DNA from: Sipunculus nudus
Lineage: Eukaryota; Annelida; Sipuncula; Golfingiida; Sipunculidae
DNA length: 64,000 bases
Assembly: GCA_026874595.1 (NCBI GenBank)
Contig: CM049307.1
Span: 64,226,870 to 64,290,869 of the forward strand
Direction: 5' to 3'
Part shown: piece by piece, positions 22,191 to 36,100 of the stretch
Position numbering within the stretch: position 1 is the stretch's first letter
Layout of the letters: every line of letters starts with the position of its first letter
Made by a program: the position numbers and the translations under genes
The notes under the pieces: model-generated
Databases searched by the model: none
The model's input: only the letters and a program-made list of their open reading frames with translations
Told to the model about the DNA's origin: nothing

Positions 22191-22789
22191 GCATGGTCAT
22201 ATGAGTCACACAGGCTCGGACCGATTCTTTTTATAATATATACAACTCTTCGGGAAAATTCAAGAAGTTGAGAAGTGTGTTCGCCAATGGATGAACCTCA
22301 AGAATTTAAAAATGAATGATAAAAATCAGATGTTCTGTAAATATCTTCTAAGCATATCTCAAACAGGCTCAGCTGTCCTGTTTTACATATTTTAGCGACC
22401 ATGACGTTAAAGCAAGTACTGGACTCAGGAACATCGGCGTGGTTATGGACTCAAGTGCCAGTATGGAGGCTCATATCAATAGTGTGTGTCGTACGGCGTT
22501 TTTTTCATATGTATAACATCTGTAAGATCAGAAGGTATCTGAATCAAGATGTTGCAGAGAAGTTGGTTCATGCCTTAAACACTTCTTTTGTGATACGAAT
22601 TGAGCTTTCTTTACCGTTTTTTATTTTTTTTAACTTGAGCGTATTTTTTATATATACTTTTATTCATTGCTAATTTAACTAATATCATTGTCGCCTTTTA
22701 GTCATGTACAGCTTTTAGGGCACCATTTCTGGTGGATTTTACGCTTTATAAAATAAATTATTATTATTATTATAAAATTATTATTACAT

Positions 22790-24010
22790 TTGAAATTGTG
22801 GTATTTGTGGCGCCACCTGCATCGAACTTTTTTGTTCGGGGGTTATGGGTCAGCTATACATAAACCCATAATTTCTCAGGAACAGTAGGAGCTCGTACCC
22901 CCAAATTTTATGTAAGCATCAGTCACATATGTCAAATTTTGTTTGATTAAGCTTTTTTTTGTGGCACCACCTGCATTTTTCTCAGGTGGCCTTTTGTCCA
23001 AGATTACTTAAATGATTTTGGCTGAATTATTGGACCTTTAACAGTGAAAGGACTGTGAGGTACTTTGGTAAACAAAGCTCGTAGATTTATTGTAGTAATT
23101 ACTGAGTTGTGTGGGTATATAAGCAGATCTGTACGGGAAACATAAATAATTGGTGTCCATAACCAGTTACTGTGTAAGAGAAAACCACGAATAAAATATA
23201 TCTCTATTCTGATTTTGCTTTAAATAGACGTCTGTTATTATTCTAAACATTGTTGATAAAAAATCTAATGAATATGTCAGCACGAAGAAAACATTGTAGC
23301 CAAAGTCTTTCAGTTTGTATAAACGGATTGGGCAACATGGCAAGATTTTGTCCGTGTCTATAAATAGCTTGGCAGACAGCCAACTGTTTCTGATTTTGCA
23401 ACAGGTCAAGTTTCAGTCTGGATCTATTTATATCTTTGCCAGATTGTCAACTGTATCAGATAAGGCAACAGGTCAAGAGTTCAGTGAGTGCAGCCAGGTA
23501 CAGGTCAAGAGTTCATTAAGTGTAGTAGCTGCACCTGCACATTAGTTTCGGTTCACTTGGGAGCAACTGCCTTCCTCAACTGAGCTAGGTCATTTGAGTG
23601 GACCCAACTCAAGAGGAGTTTGAAGTATGACTATCGGCCTGAAATTTTACCATGCCCATGCACCTTTGATGGCTTTCTCGTACACAAGACTGGTGTCGTT
23701 ACCTACAATGATTTTTGCAAAGGTTATGTCCATACATATTTCTCAGGAGGGATTTGATAAATCAGCCTGAAACTGTGCATATCTGTACATCTTGGATAGC
23801 TTTGTAGTATACAAGACTTATGGCGCCTCCTACAATTGTTTCTGGGTTTTATGAATCTATATGCACCTAGCTCAGAGTTGTTTGAAGTAGGTGCCTGAAA
23901 TTTTGCATGTTCATACATCGTCGATGGCTTTCTTATACACAAAACGGGTAGTGCCACCTATAATCTTTTTTGTGTTGTGTACATCCATGCAAGTATTTTA
24001 GGAATGAAGT
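22790..24010. repeat. Fragments of the GGTGGCGCCACC repeat family
   Basis: Contains GTGGCGCCACCTGCAT near 22808, GTGGCACCACCTGCAT near 22972, and at 23600-24000 several segments with 'CTGAAATTTTGCATG' and 'ATACACAAGAC' wording like the 280-bp array at 31960. Interpreted as old copies of the same non-coding dispersed family. Confidence 0.55.
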
Positions 24011-24151
24011 GTTTGTAAATGGTGCTTGTACTTCGAAATGCTTAGTACTTGCATTGTACATGTACGTGTCACACATGTACTTGAAAAGTAATGAAGTACT
24101 TTTCCAATAATGGTCAAGCATGTTATCATGGAAGCATTATAACTGATGTAT

Positions 24152-24776
24152 TGTAACAGGGAGTGGAAAGTAAGACGTTGCCGGTTTAGTTTGCCGGTAC
24201 CTGTCAGGCCTGCTTCCGTCTGTCGATCAGACGAGCTTCCTCCTGTCATACGGTCTTCGCCGGGTAGACAGCCTTCCGTCCGTCAAAGGGGCTTCCGGCT
24301 AGACAGCTCAACGTGTGCACATCGCCCAGACAGCTCCATCCCACACATGAATCGAAATGAGACAACGGCGATCAGCGTCTGACCCTCTCAATAAGCGCAG
24401 CGAGATCCCATGACCACTCCGCTAAATATTGTGTAAATCTTCTTCAGGTAATTCAGGGTACTCTGTGTTCAGCTCTACGATATTTCTGGCGTTATTTAAA
24501 TTCTTTTGTGATCTTTAGGAGGTCATCCTTAGCGCTTCCTTTAACTTATCTGATTTGTATTTAAGTACTTTATTGTGGAACGGTCCTTCATCATATGTAA
24601 TTGCTACATCGTAAATATAATCAGAAATTGATTGTTGTTTTAATAAATAGTATTTTAGTTTAATTGAATCTTTATTAACTTCATTCCAATAGTGTGATGT
24701 GTAAGTAATTTGTAAGTGACCAGCTTGAACTTTACTTCGGTACGCCCTCTAACCTTCAAGGTCACGGCTACGTTAC
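24152..24776. mobile_element. Candidate solo LTR
   Basis: The segment begins TGTAAC and ends GTTACA, the TG...CA termini expected for an LTR, and is about 625 bp long. The right end, read in reverse (TGTAACGTAGCCGTGACC), resembles LTR starts seen in invertebrate gypsy-like elements. A clear 4-5 bp target-site duplication was not found and no internal region flanks it, so the call is tentative. Confidence 0.3.
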
Positions 24777-25199
24777 ATTATATCCCATTGCACAGGTTCG
24801 CATTAGGCCTGTAGGCCTTGTTTTAAAATTAGATACAACTACATAGATGATCTATCGGCCTATAATTCACATTAATTTAATTCCTCATAGCTTTTCTGGA
24901 CCTAGCTTGATAAATGACTGAAACATTAATCCAGTTGACCGAATGTCACAGTTTTATTGAGTTTTGCTGATATACAGATGTTAATTCTGAAAATAACCCA
25001 TAATTTTAAATAATTATTTCAGGTAGGCCTATCCTGTTGAAGGACAACTTTAAAGGAAGAAAAACACAGGTTACAAGTCACTGAACAACCTGAAATCCGC
25101 TTTTCTGATGGAAACAAACCTCCGCAAGGTGTGTGAGTGTGTGTGTGTGTGTGTGTGGTGGGGGGGGGGGGGGTAGAGAGGGTTGCGGTCCCTTTTGTT

Positions 25200-25500
25200 G
25201 GATGCCTCCCGACCCTTGTGTGCATTCACTTATACAGTCCATAGTTCCAAGTTCATTCGTACATAAGTCACTGTACATTTTTGAATATTACTTGATGACT
25301 TTCTTAAACCCAAATCATATGCCGGATCCACACCAAAAGCTATAATCGTTTCTTCATTGGCCCTTTTCCGAGATGGCCTGAACATTTCATGAGATTCCAT
25401 TCATGACTGTGTGAGTTATGTTGTGAACCATCATATAGATACAAACAAACATGTACACACACGAACGGAGATGAATGCATACCCTCCTGACGGTGGCAAT
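25200..25500. repeat. Dispersed repeat, copy A
   Basis: Shares long blocks with 53595-53800, including CACTGTACATTT, GGATCCACACCAAAA and GAGTT(A/G)TGTTGTGAA, in the same order and orientation. Probably a truncated non-coding end of an interspersed element. A (GT)n tract followed by a 14-base G run sits just before it (about 25125-25173). Confidence 0.65.
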
Positions 25501-26460
25501 AATAAGAATCGCGTAACATTTGATAGGAAAGCTAGGTCTCAGATAAATTCTACGAAATATGTTAAACTGAGAATATGAATAATATCACATTTTAAAATGA
25601 AGTTTCTGTTTTCCGGACAGGAGACATACGTCTATATATAGATCTTTAATCAATGGTATATATGCAGAGTCAGTCCCTACTGTACATTGCACGTAAAAAT
25701 GCTGTGCACAATATTTGTCACCTATAAAAAAATGTTTTGTACCATCAAAGAATTAGTTTTGCGCCTTTTTTTAAATGAAACATTCCTTCGGGTATTTTGA
25801 TAAAATTATCATTTGTTATTCACCCTTTGCTCTCGCCGCTGGATGACAAGAACAAAAAAAACACTGAAGTTAAACGGTGCCACTTTGTCAGGGATTATTA
25901 GAAAATTTAGAAGTAATTTACGAGGATGTACTAAATGAGATATTTTAATGCATAGAGATATTTGGGACTACAAATGCGTTCATTTTATCTCAGTTAAAGG
26001 GAAAGCATATACAGGTTCTTATTAATTTAGCCGCTTATGAATTGAACGTTAATATAAATCTGCATGAACGCTAAACTGAAACTTCATTTAATTAAAAACT
26101 TCAGAGAAATCACATGTGCCTTAGAGGATTATAATAGAAAACAATTAGGCTTATGGCTGTCTTTCAAGGTTATAACAACCATCCTGAAATGTTCATTTTA
26201 GTATCGCGAAGTTACGTCTCCTAACATAAATTTGTGATATCTAAATTTGCTTGTATTATATGGTTGTGTTACAAACTCATAAAAGTGAAACAAGTACTGT
26301 TAATACGCGTCTCTTGCGCACGCGTCATTTCTCTCATGCATTTACGTACAGAATTAAATTTACTATATTTCAAGGTTGAAAGGTACTGCAATATTTATAT
26401 TTTTGTTGATGCAATTCCAAGCATAGCGCAAATGTATCCATAACGCATTCCTATATAGCA
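25501..26460. other. AT-rich intergenic DNA
   Basis: No gene, array or recognisable mobile element seen here. Confidence 0.5.
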
Positions 26461-27066
26461 TTATAGGTTTTCCAGATCATCCGATACCGCGTATACCGAG
26501 AAGTCGGACGTGCTAGCAGCAGCAACCACGCCCACTCCACTACGCTCTTTGCATGAATTTCAATAAGCTAATGACTCCATCTTCCGGCAAAACATTTGAG
26601 GGAACTTCTCAAGAATATCATACACAGGGAATATTCGAACCAGTTCCAAATGGTTTTTATTTTTATTTAAAAAATTGATAATTTCACATCATTTCTGTGT
26701 ATTTTAACCAATGGTAAAATAAAACTTTTTATTGAAATGTACGTTTATTTCTTATTTAATTATTTATTATTCAATTATAAATATATGATTTTTATTATTA
26801 AATTTACCCACTTAGTCTGCAAGTGCCCCTCTCGGTCCCCCTTTCCTGGAGACGAACGTCTTTCAGCAGGAGAATATTAATAGATACCGATGGTCTCCCT
26901 AGTCAAACACGGACGTGCGGTAGACATTGTCCATCGGAAGCGGAACTGGACCGGAAGTGAGAGGGGCAGCACCTGAGTTGTTTTGGTGTCTGTGCCAGTG
27001 CTGGCCGGGGTTCCCTCGCTGATTTCGGGCTTGCATCACAGCAGCCGCCACTGACAACGCCCCAAG
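26461..27066 (+). promoter_or_regulatory. WDR45B promoter and 5' UTR region
   Basis: The last ~240 bp before the ATG (26820-27066) are CpG-richer than the flanks, as in housekeeping promoters. A perfect ETS/GABP-type site, ACCGGAAGTG, lies at 26950-26959, with ATCGGAAGCGGAACT just upstream. A second patch at 26480-26600 carries CACGCCCACTC and an octamer-like TTTGCAT. No TATA box at a suitable distance, so a dispersed, TATA-less start is inferred. Confidence 0.45.
26950..26959 (+). promoter_or_regulatory. ETS-family binding site (ACCGGAAGTG)
   Basis: Exact match to the ETS/GABPA core commonly found within about 150 bp of housekeeping gene start sites. It lies 108-117 bp upstream of the WDR45B ATG. 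Function is inferred from motif and position only. Confidence 0.4.
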
Positions 27067-27139
27067 ATGAGCATGCATCTTGGTGCCACAGGTCCCCATA
27101 ACAACGGGCTCCTGTTTGTCGGCTGGAACCAAGATCAAG
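27067..27139 (+). CDS. WDR45B: WDR45B exon 1
   Basis: 24 codons plus one base; donor TCAAG|GTAACG. The ATG is chosen because it opens the frame running into [11 protein letters not shown], and it lies about 110 bp past an ETS site. It is the first of two closely spaced ATGs (MSM). Confidence 0.92.
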
Positions 27140-30100
27140 GTAACGAAACACTTCCCACAAACTTCATCCTACAAGTACAACAGATTGTAGTCAGATAATC
27201 GTCAGAGGTTTATGTTGATGGTTATTGTTCATGGTATAACGGCCAGTGTACCAGATTTAAGTATATTCACTTTAATATTTAATGTGATTGCTTAAACTTT
27301 GATAAAAATTGAATTCTCGGTATTTTTATAAGTAGTTACTAATTAGTGTTTTATTTTTGTATTGTTTTTCTATATAGTAATTAAATGAAAACTTAATCTG
27401 ATAGTGATACCTTCTGATCAATAAAGATGAGACATTCAGCATATAATATATAACATTTAGGGTTGTCAGGTGTTTGACAGTACCATATTTTTTTTATAAT
27501 TTTGCATTTTTGCAGCCTTCCCTTCAACACTGCTTTTGTTGGACCCCAGGTTTCTTAAACCACTAATGGCATTCTGAAATAAGTTTATCTACATTTTTAA
27601 CTGTCAACTAAGGTGTATTTCAGGATGAATCTGGTTGTTGTTTTGAGCTATTTAGCTATTCATCAGCCTTAGCTGTAGAACTGATGTGATTTTTGCCTAC
27701 ACTGCATACATATTGATGAACTTGTAGGTAATTTATGGAAAGAAGCTTCCTATATCAGTAAAGCCCCTATGACAGATGTGCGACTTTATCTGTCTTCAAC
27801 CTTTTTGTAATCAAGTTACATACATCAGTGATGACAAACATAAAAATCCAGATAACTGATGCCGGTTTATGTATATATACAGAAGCTGAAGGGTCACTTG
27901 ACACTAGTAGCAAAATGACATGATCAAATCTCTTGATTGTCTGAATTGCTGCCATATGTCCTTGTTGACTACTTTTGGATTATTTTGAAGTGCCCCCCTC
28001 CCCAGCTATGTTAAAAACATGTGGATATAAAATGTACAGCCTGTATACAATGAGATCAGTTGTTTTCTAGCTTAAGTTTATGAAAGGTACAAGGGATTTT
28101 CTTTTGTTAATAGATATCAGATATTCATGATATTGGCATTGGCTCATTTAAAAGTATATGTATATACTATATATGTACTGACTGATTTGCAAAATAAATG
28201 AATTTGCAAGTCATACTGGTAAGTTTTTGATAAATTAATGAAAACTGAATAAAAATTGAAAATATAATTTCTTACTGTCCATGATATGTTAATTCTTGTC
28301 ATTTCAAAAAGTAATGTTCACTTCAGTAATAAACATCAGATAGCAAAAAAAAAAAACATCAGATAGCCAGATTTCAGTTATATGAATTAATACCTGAAAT
28401 ATAATCTTTCGGTTTAGATCGAGATCTGAACTTAATAACTAAATATAGTCCATAATGATTAAAACATTGCTCCTTGTGAATTCTGCCTGAGAATGTTAAT
28501 CATTAAATGATTTTTCCTATGTCACAATGTGCTCTTGATCAGCACTATACACCTGTGTTAATCTTATTGTTTTGAGGGAGTTATTTCAACTTATTTGGTC
28601 ATTTGTTGAAGTCTGTTTAAGCCATCAGATGAAAACTTCATAAATCATTGTATACATACAGATTACAACACAACTCCTTGTGGAATGTGGTTTTGACACT
28701 GATAAGATACCTTATAATATAGGATTACTATATGTCAGTCACATGTGTAATAATACACATATTATCTGCATGGTTTGTGTGGCAGGGTAGCAGGTTTTTC
28801 AGGGAATCCATGGTGTTTAAAATCAAAATAAGTCAGTTTAGACAAAGTTTGTTTTATAGCTTAGTACATCCCAGTGCTCTTGTAGATATCCAGGAGTTGT
28901 GTCACATGCATGATATCAGTACATGTTAGTGTTGATGTGACAGATATCATTGGCTGACCACTAAATCTCTGCATGTTTAAACAAGTTCTGTCCAGTGCTC
29001 GTAGGTGTCCACTTTTAGGCAGTGGGTAACTAGTATAATGATAAAACAGCACCTTAATATTAAAACGCAAAGATTGAGATGATATTTGTCGCTCAGTAAT
29101 ATATAAAAAAAATAAATTTGTTCAGTAAAAATGCATTTTACTCAGAATGCTAGACAGTTAAGTTTTGAACAATAGCAAGATAATAAATATTGGTCAAGTC
29201 AAAATGAATCAATTTGATCTATACCTAGTGGGAGTGTTACTGTTTCTAAGTATCTAGTTGTTTTGTTCTTAGGGTATTCACTGAGTACAAATTTTTTGTT
29301 TTGGGGAATTTCTACTCTTTACATCAATGTATATGATTTGGGAATATTTATTGTAACAATGCATTGTTTCTACAATATCAGAATATTTGATGAGAGGGGG
29401 TGTGTGTGTCCAGTTTTGGTTCAGGAAAACAAAATGGGGCCATGGCACTTGATAGTCTGAGTGACTTAAGCTTGAATTGGTCCATGGAAATCGTCACAAC
29501 TCAAGACATACACCATGTATTGTTTCTTACTAAGTCCATTCAATAAACATCTAGTGTTGTAACTTGGATTTATTGCCTCCACCAGGGGGGTATGTGAGCA
29601 TTCCCATTCGTTTGTGTTGTTAATTTCCCAGGAAATAAGTATATTTACCAGGGCCATGGGAATTCCTGGGATTTCTTAGGGAAATACTAGGAATTACCAG
29701 GAATTTATGGGAATTATAGGATTAATGTCACACCTTTCTACAGTTATTGTAGTATATTTCACAGATTGTCTTAAAGTTATTATTACTCTGCAATCAACTC
29801 CTCCTGCCTTTTTTCTGAATTTATCTTACTCAACAGTCTTATTCACATCTTATATATCTGTAAATTATGTCGAAGAAATCAACATTTAACTTATGTGGGC
29901 AATACAGAGATCTGAGACAGCTTATTATATAAGGGGTCAGTATCAGGTGAAGAGGTACCGGTAATCATGAATAATTCCCCTACATGCAGGTGTGATTATA
30001 TATACAAGTCAGTGTGATTGTGGCACTGGACTACAGCTATCAAAATCCTTTAATAGCATGCTTGAAAGAAACGGTTGGCAGTATCTAGAAGTATATATGA

Positions 30101-33100
30101 TGAGCCACATAACCATACAAATATGATAGCTGGTCTCCTCCAAATACAATTACAAATACAAGCGAGTAAAGATAAATATGAATTCAAATACAGAATATCA
30201 AATACAAATATGCAAATGTAGGTTATGCAGAATATTTATTAATTTCCAGCACGGTAAATTTTCATAATTTCTACTCATGAACTGCTTGTGTTTATTTGGA
30301 GATCATAGTCCTTCTTTATTCTACAAAGTCACTACAAGAAAAACTTTACTTGATGCAGTCTTTTTGGTTGTTCAGAAGTTAGGTAGTAGTTAAATATTTA
30401 GAAATTATTGCAGATATGGATATGTATTTATACATCTGTTTTTGTACAGTATTTGACCAAATACATCAAATATTGAGATCAAATACAAATATTATCATTT
30501 TGCACAACACAAATACTAATATAAATACAAATACATCACTGTATTTAAAATTTTAAATACAGAATGTATTTGACCCCAACCATTGCTTTCTCTATCAAGA
30601 ATTATTTAGGAATTATTTTTAGCTTTTTTAGCTTTTCTTTAAAAGAGGAATTGACATGCATGTTATAAACTGTCTATATTATATGCAGACAGCTCACATG
30701 CTTTTAGATTTATGATATTGAATGGGTTGAAACTGCTTGAGCATTAATGAACTAGTTAAAGCTTTGTTAACCATTTCTTGTTGATTAAGTGCACAATATA
30801 CAGATTTTATTTTATTTCCCAGTCATATGAGTATATTCCAAGGTGTGATTTCCTAGTAATTGCCAGAAAGGTGTATTTCCCAGGGCGGGAATTCCTGGGA
30901 ATTACCAACCGGGAATTCCCCCTCTGGTAATTCCCACACAACCTGATATCAGCGGATCATCAAGATGTAACACAACTGAAACTTAGTAGCCATTGGGGGG
31001 GGGGGGGTTGGTTATAAAAAAATCCATCTTGAGAGTGCCCGGGGTGCTCATTACAATGATTTATGATCATAATTTATATTATATACAAATAATCAACAAG
31101 ATTACCACTTATTCAGTGTTCTCTTTGCTTCTCATCAAATTTATAAGATACTGCACATATTGAAAAATTCATATGATGTCGATGTACGCTTGTGTATATA
31201 ATCAGTAGTGTATGATGAGATCAGGATGAGGGAACCCTTGTGAAACGCTAAAATATGAATATCAAGAAACTTAACCCCCCATATATGAAGCCAACCACAG
31301 TATTCCAGTTAATCTGATATTTCAATAAAAAGTACCTCTTAATCACTGTCCACCAGTCAACCCCTGCCTTGGATCACATAACACCATAAACGCTTGCCCT
31401 ACAGTCAGTTTCACAGTTACAATATGTCAGAACATCTGTTTGCCTTCCGATGCCTTTCTACACAACTTCATACATTGCTTAGAGTGAACTAACAACTAAG
31501 ACAACCCTGGTGGTCCCCCAAAACAGCTATACAGAACTCCTTGGGTTCATTGCCACAACAACCCTTCTCTGGAACAAAACTGAACTACCAGTACTGGTTC
31601 CTCACACTCCCCCCCCCCCCCCCCCACCCACCCCCCTCCCGGATAGCACCATGATTTGGGATTGGAATGACTTAAAATGTTTTCCCCCTTTAGATACTGT
31701 AATATTACTGTCCAAAGTGTGTACTCAGTTAAGAAATGCCTCTGATTGCTCCTAGGAAGTATAATTGTATCCGCCAAAACAGAGTTTTGCGGATACTATG
31801 TTTTCAGCTGCACGCCGCCGCTGCCGCGGCGTAGGTGTCCGGAGAACTACTCTGTAACCGCTGGGCGGAATTTTCCGAAACCCGGGATTATGTTCGGGTC
31901 ACATGTGAACTGCTGCGCCCCGATTTTGTTTTGACCTCTGACCTTTCCTCTCCCTCTGCGTCCATTTGTGCGTCTGTTTCCACACATAAACCCACATATC
32001 TCGGGAACCGTTTGACCGATCAGGAAAATTTTTTTGCACAAATGTAGCCCTCGGAGAGCTTTATAACATACACCAAAAATGGTGGCGCCACCTGCAACCA
32101 TGTTTGCACAGTGTCCATCTGTTTGTCTGCCTTGGGTTAAAATCACTCATATCTCTGCAGTGACTTGACTAATTCACCTGAAATTCGGCATGCGTAAACA
32201 TCCTGGATAGCTTTTCTGATTTTGTGATAGGTGGCGCCACCTACATTCACGTTTACGCTGCAGACATCTAAGCTCATATCTCAGGAACCGTTTGACCGAT
32301 CAGGAAAATTCTTTTGCACAAATGTAGCCCTTGGAGAGCTTTATAACATACACCAAAAATGGTGGCGCCACCTGCAACCATGTTTGCACAGTGTCCATCT
32401 GTTCGTCTGCTTGGGTTAAAATCACTCATATCTCTGCAGTGACTTGACTAATTCACCTGAAATTTGGCATGCGTATACATCCTGGATAGCTTATCTGATT
32501 TTATGACAGGTGGCGCCACCTACATTCACGTTTACGCTGCAGACATCCAAGCTCATATCTCGGGAACCGTTTGACCGATCAGGAAAATTCTTTTGCACAA
32601 ATGTAGCCCTTGGAGAGCTTTATAACATACACCAAAAATGGTGGCGCTACCTGCAACCATGTTTGCACAGTGTCCATCTGTTTGTCTGCCTTGGGTTAAA
32701 ATCACTCATATCTCTGCAGTGACTTGACTAATTCACCTGAAATTTGGCATGCGTATACATCCTGGATAGCTTTTCTGATTTTATGAGAGGTGGCGCCACC
32801 CACATTCACGTTTACGCTGCAGACATCCAAGCTCATATCTCAGGAACCGTTTGACCGATCAGGAAAATTTTTTTGCACAAATGTAGCCCTTGGAGAGCTT
32901 TATAACATACACCAAAAATGGTGGCGCCACCTGCAACCATGTTTGCACAGTGTCCATCTGTTCGTCTGCCTTGGGTTAAAATCAGTCATATATCTGCAGT
33001 GGTTTGACTAATTCACCTGAAATTCGGCATGCTTATACATCCTGGATAGCTTTTCTGATTTTATGACAGGTGGCGCCACCTGCATTCTAGTTTATGCAGC

Positions 33101-36100
33101 AGATATCCAAGCTCATATCTTGGGAACCGTTTGACCGATTGGGCCAAAGTTTTGCATGTGTATAGTTCTCACGAAGCTCTTTATCATACGCTAAACTGGT
33201 GGCGCCACCTGCAACCCTTTTTTGCACAGCGTCCATCTGTTTGGTGTCACCAGCAATAAATATTCCCATTACAGTCAATTAAGCACATGTGACTATTGTG
33301 AGCAATATAACTAAAAACCTTAGCAACAACTTTGTGCAGTTTACCTCTCAGTCACTGCCTCTTATGGTCAAGCAAACATATTCCAAAATCTCATTATATT
33401 ATCATATACCACAATTGCCTATGAAAAAAAAATCATTTAGATTTTACATTAAATGAATCCAATTGCTGGAGTAAAACATTTTTTTATTTATTTTTCCACA
33501 AAAAAAACATGAGGTTGTGTGATTTGTTCAAAAACTATTGGCACATCTATGAGCACAGTCAACTCGGCAGTGACATCTCACTCAAGGAAACCCCTGTGAC
33601 TAAAAATTCTAGATCTCATCAAAAGCTTAGTATTTCTGATACTGTCAGCCACAAATTTTTTGGGAAAAATAAATACAACATGTATTGCTAGATTTAAGTC
33701 ATTTCAAAATTTTGCCTGTGGCATCACACTTTGCACCAGCCAATCACATCAGGGCCCGGTCTCTGTTCTGGATGAAATCTATCATGCACATAACATCACC
33801 ACCTGCTATTACATTTACCTAACCTTATATGACTAAGAAAGTCTTAGTAATAGAAAATAAAGGTAAAGTTATGGGATACTATTGCATTGATGCTAACATT
33901 TCCGTTATTTATATTGTGTGTTATATTTGCAGGATGCTTTGCTTGCGGCATGGAAAATGGCTTCCGAGTTTTTAATTCAGACCCAATCAAAGAAAAGGAA
34001 AGACAAGGTAGGATTACTGAGAGGTCCTGGCTGTTTGCCATTTTTAGTTTTATTTTTTTTTTATATGCTGGTCTATGACAGGACGTATTATGGTATACCC
34101 ATGGTCCGTCTGTCCGTTAACTTTTATTGTCGCTGCAAAAACTTACCCGGGCATTGATGGATTTTCACGAAATTCACCATAACTACTTACCAATAGATTA
34201 TCTCACCCAAGCTCAATAATGGGCAAAATCAGTTCTAATTCAATAAGGTCAGAGGTCACAAGCCTACTTTGTGGTGTTGCTGCAATAATTTATGAGGAAT
34301 AAGATGGATTTTGCTAAACTCTACAGAAATATTAATCAGTATAATATTTCACCGAATTTCCATTTCCAGCAAAATCCACACATTGAATGAGGTCAGAGGT
34401 CACCAGACTTTGATGGCACCATAGTGACTTACCAAAGATCTTATGGATTTTGATGACACTTATTATAAATATTTACCAGTAGAGTTTCTCACCTGAATTA
34501 CATTATCAGCAAAATTGGTGCATATTTAATGAGGGCAGAGGTCACCAGATAAACTTCAAGTGTATAAAGCACCATTTGCGGTGCTCTTGTTATCGTTAAA
34601 GAACCACAAATATTATCCTGTAGTTTTAACAAATTGGAAATATGAAGCTTTTGGGAGAAAAGGGAACTTTAATTGATGAATTTGATTTGAATGGCAGGGA
34701 CATTAAATATAAATCCTAATCAAATACAGTGAAACCCCACAATTGGACCACCTTAGGGACTGACCAAAGTGGTCGTAATTTGGGAGTGGTCATATTTGTG
34801 AAACTCAGAGTTACCTGGATTGTATAAACGGGACCATGAAAAGTGGTTGTAATTGTGGGGGTGGTCGCAATTGCGGGGTGGTCGCAAGGTGGGGTTCCAC
34901 TGTATAATGAAGCGCACAATAATGCAATCAGCACAACGCAAGTGTGGTTCTAGAGGCGGCAGGTAAAAAAAAGACCTGCATGGTAGATACATGTGAATTG
35001 ATAAATAAACATTAGTTATGATGAATGTTATATTAATGAGTTAAAGTTCAGATGAAATGTTCAGAGAAAATTTGACTAAGAGAGGTGGTTTAGAACTTAT
35101 TCCTCTATCTGTGCTGAATTCCTGTTTGTATTTGGAATCCCAGATGACCACATTCTTCTTGTCAGAACTCTTTGTGAAGTTTTGATGTTTTTCATGTTAT
35201 GGAAAAGAGACTGCTAGTCCCTTATATGGATTCCTTTGGGATTAGGACATAGATGATATTTATTTCAAGTGTTTTTATGTTAATTTTGTATGATGTCAAT
35301 ATTGATCATTTACTGGAGGGAGAAGGTGAAAAATGTCAAAACTGCCACATTTCACCATGATACAAACTCTGATTGGATTGATTAACTTGGAAAAAAACTT
35401 CTGCTTCTTTGGAAAAGTCTGCCACTCCAGAGGCTTTATGTTTTGTTACCAGTAGTTTTAAACACTTAAACTGAAAACTTGTTAATTTTAGTTCAAAATA
35501 GGTTTTCAGATTGAAAACATTTGAATGATTTTATTGTGTTCCACATCCCCTTTCAACCTGATATTCCTTGATCAGCTCTGGGTGAGACAAACTTGCCAAA
35601 CAAAATTTACACCAATTGCAGAAAGAGGAACATGCATAATTGTTTGTAGCATATCTGCTTATAATATAAATAGTATTCACTTTACGACCTACTTGACATG
35701 GTTCATGGCGTCCCTAGCAAGTGACCATTGTTTAACCTCCTTTCATATCGATATAAAGTTATGTGAAATAACAGTCGACCGCGTAAATGAGATGAATACA
35801 AGCCTCACTGTAAACAGGGGTCCGCACAGCTCTTGATCATTGGTCCCATGGTGATGTGTGCCTCTTTTGTGCATAACATTTTTTATGATGATCACTGCCA
35901 CGCCTGTTTTATAGATTGGTTGAAGATGTGGCTAGAGAATAGACTACATCTTTTTATAGTTTCTCATAAAATGATTTTACAGGAAAATGACATAAGGTAG
36001 GCTTTTGTTTCTAACAAAAGTTAATTACGCATTTTCCTCTTTCTGCCTTAGAGGCACAAAGTTTTGGCTTTCTAATGACTAGCAAAAATTAATTGCAACA

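Noticed and set aside
32231-33011. Three plus-strand ORFs starting [11 protein letters not shown]
   Set aside because: They are the same segment of the 280-bp repeat read three times, with stops in the next unit; no domain.
35525-35836. 103-codon ORF in WDR45B intron 2
   Set aside because: No recognisable domain, no splice signals, and composition like the surrounding intron.
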